NCBI RefSeq assembly: GCF_000235605.1
Contig: NC_016584.1
Span: 1,042,001-1,106,000, forward strand
From: Desulfosporosinus orientis DSM 765
GTDB taxonomy: Bacteria > Bacillota > Desulfitobacteriia > Desulfitobacteriales > Desulfitobacteriaceae
Direction: 5' to 3'
Length of the DNA: 64,000 nucleotides
Shown here: positions 63,053-64,000 of the stretch, piece after piece
Layout: each line of letters starts with the position of its first letter
Numbering within the stretch: the stretch's first letter is position 1
Program-made: the position numbers and the translations under genes
The notes under the pieces: model-generated
Told to the model about the DNA's origin: nothing
Databases searched by the model: none
Seen by the model: only the letters and a program-made list of their open reading frames with translations

Positions 63053-63093
63053 CAGAATGAATTGCCAAGACAATTGAATGAGTTCTGACAGCA

Positions 63094-63141
63094 AAAAATA
63101 CGCCATGTAACGACTTTAAGACGGATCAAGGCGTATTTTTA
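63094..63141 (+). terminator. intrinsic terminator after scpB
   Basis: AAAAATACGCC opposite GGCGTATTTTT (63130-63140) around a long loop. The structured repeat copy 3 starts immediately behind the T run. Confidence 0.75.
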
Positions 63142-63490
63142 TACTCTGTAAAAAGACCCCAAAGACGTGCAGAAGACCCTAGACCCGAAAGGCAGGGCAG
63201 CTTCGTCCACAGGAGCGAACCCATTGCATGGAGAGGCGGTAAAAGCCCACAAGCGGCAGCGGGAATGCGGAGCCATGGTTAATCAGGTATTACCCTGAGG
63301 TTTGGCACGAAAGTGTCCGGTGGACATTTTCGCCGAAGCGGCAATCTCCAAAGAATACTTACCCGCTGAAGGAAGCTCCCGCAGGCGCGAGTGGGCGAGC
63401 CTCGGAATGCGGTGAGCGGATGTGGCGAAGCTTGCCCGACCCGGCAAGGTGCCTTTTTTAATCTGCTGATGCTGTATCAGCAGCCTAGAA
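63142..63490 (+). ncRNA. structured dispersed repeat, copy 3 (complete), HEARO/omega-RNA-like candidate
   Basis: Head 'actctgtaaaaagacccc', then CCC-GAAAGGCA-GGG, 'acccattgcatggagaggcg', 'ccctgaggtttggcacgaaa', the long arm with the GGCAC-GAAA-GTGTC hairpin as in copy 1, 'gcgagcctcggaatgc', and 'tgtggcgaagcttgcccgac'. GGGCAGCTTCG (63195-63205) again pairs with CGAAGCTTGCCC (63426-63437) with one bulged T. A short GGC-AAGGT-GCC hairpin followed by T6 (63443-63459) could be the RNA's own terminator. The tail ends in CTGCTGAT..ATCAGCAG. Sequence is more diverged than copies 1 and 2. Confidence 0.5.
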
Positions 63491-63492
63491 AT

Positions 63493-64000
63493 CTAATTGT
63501 GTTTGCCAGAAGCATCCTTCTTCCCCTGCCCATTAATGAGACGGGATGAAACATAAGCTCCAATCAAAGTTATTACCACGAGTAAAATAGATCCATAGAT
63601 TTCGAATTGTTGTTTTGTCTTACCGATCTTGAATATTTTCTGGTAGATTTCAGGGGCTTGTTCTTTAAGGGCTATTAATTTATCCTCGAGATTGTCAAAT
63701 TGGCTGGTAATTTCTTGATAGGTCGTACATAATACTTCATTTTTCTTTTGGATTATTCTATCCATTGTTGGTGTTCGAGTAATGGGCTGAGGGCTGTGAG
63801 GTGTATCAAAAACAAACCTTACCGTGTTCTCAATGGCGCTAAACTCATGGTTGGAATATCCGGCATTTTTAAGCCCGGAGATAAACCCTTCAAGCATAAG
63901 TTTATCTTTCAAAGTTATTTGAACATCCATGGTTAATTCTGATGGCTCAGAAAATTCCCCTAACTTAAAACCTGTCAGCCACCAATGTTTTCCCTGGCGG
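63493..64000 (-). CDS. DUF4474-like protein with C-terminal membrane segment (5' partial at window edge)
   Basis: - strand. The ATG at 63930 is not the true start: the frame stays open to the window edge and reads 'RQGKHWWLTGFKLGEFSEPS' directly before M-D-V-Q-I-T-L-K-D, which looks like the core of a DUF4474 domain. The visible part has a coiled-coil-like stretch (about 'YQEITSQFDNLEDKLIALKEQAPEIYQKI') and one C-terminal membrane segment ('YGSILLVVITLIGAYVSSRLI'). Function unknown. Family name from memory. Confidence 0.75.
   Translation of the reverse strand, partial: RQGKHWWLTGFKLGEFSEPSELTMDVQITLKDKLMLEGFISGLKNAGYSNHEFSAIENTVRFVFDTPHSPQPITRTPTMDRIIQKKNEVLCTTYQEITSQFDNLEDKLIALKEQAPEIYQKIFKIGKTKQQFEIYGSILLVVITLIGAYVSSRLINGQGKKDASGKHN

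Noticed and set aside
1-64000. CRISPR array, tRNA, rRNA, prophage or transposase genes
   Set aside because: No regularly spaced direct repeats, no cloverleaf or rRNA-like stretch, and no recombinase other than XerD were found by reading.

Overview
The window comes from a low-to-mid-GC, endospore-forming, strictly anaerobic-type Firmicute. Gene content and order fit the Peptococcaceae, and a Desulfosporosinus/Desulfitobacterium-like organism is my best guess (inference; no database search was possible). Support: a complete spoIIIA operon, spoIVB-spo0A, spoIIM, dacF, spoIIA-sigF and spoVA; ferredoxin-based enzymes (NfnAB, 2-oxoacid:ferredoxin oxidoreductase); FolD-FchA; and a 2-hydroxyglutaryl-CoA dehydratase activase-like gene set. 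Almost all genes are on the + strand. I see no rRNA, tRNA, CRISPR, prophage or transposase gene.

Layout: 1-2.1 kb, the end of a PAS-PAS-GGDEF-EAL protein. 2.3-7.4 kb, spoIIIAA-AH, then a CheY-like regulator that seems to start at CTG. 8.1-11.4 kb, a biotin-dependent carboxyltransferase/BCCP plus biotin carboxylase operon behind a near-consensus promoter. 11.7-13.6 kb, Asp23/amaP/DUF2273 and nusB. 13.7-17.5 kb, nfnA-nfnB-folD-fchA (redox and one-carbon metabolism). 17.9-26.6 kb, the conserved xseAB-ispA-dxs-tlyA-nadK-argR-recN block. 26.9-29.1 kb, spoIVB-spo0A. 29.3-35.1 kb, a sigma-54 activator and the sigma-54-dependent leucine dehydrogenase/keto-acid ferredoxin oxidoreductase operon. 35.5-43.8 kb, nudix, spoIIM, ald, xerD, deoB, punA, pdp and a CoA-binding-like protein. 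43.9-50.3 kb, dacF facing the spoIIAA-spoIIAB-sigF operon, with spoVACDEF divergent from it. 50.3-53.5 kb, a three-gene activase/DUF2229 set. 53.6-57.4 kb, envelope-related genes (LCP, PspC, LiaF-like). 57.5-63.1 kb, a DHH-CBS-nucleotidyltransferase fusion, an M50 protease, trpS and scpAB. The right edge holds part of a DUF4474-like gene on the - strand.

Two families of dispersed non-coding repeats stand out. The first is a ~290-350 bp, same-strand, GC-rich element present three times (about 17.5, 35.1 and 63.1 kb). Each copy lies just after the intrinsic terminator of the operon upstream. It has conserved internal hairpins, and its 5' and 3' parts can form a long helix in the two complete copies. 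It resembles the ORF-less HEARO/IsrB omega-RNA class, but I cannot confirm that without a covariance search. The second is a smaller REP-like family built on a 17-bp palindrome (about 2.1, 12.15 and 32.4 kb) with a compensatory base change between copies.

Other points worth attention are an internal ribosome-binding site and TTG inside the carboxyltransferase gene that would release a free BCCP; a 26-4-26 inverted repeat upstream of a perfect sigma-54 promoter; matched sigma-H/0A-box architecture at spo0A and spoIIA; and a small tryptophan-rich protein made of two tandem repeats.
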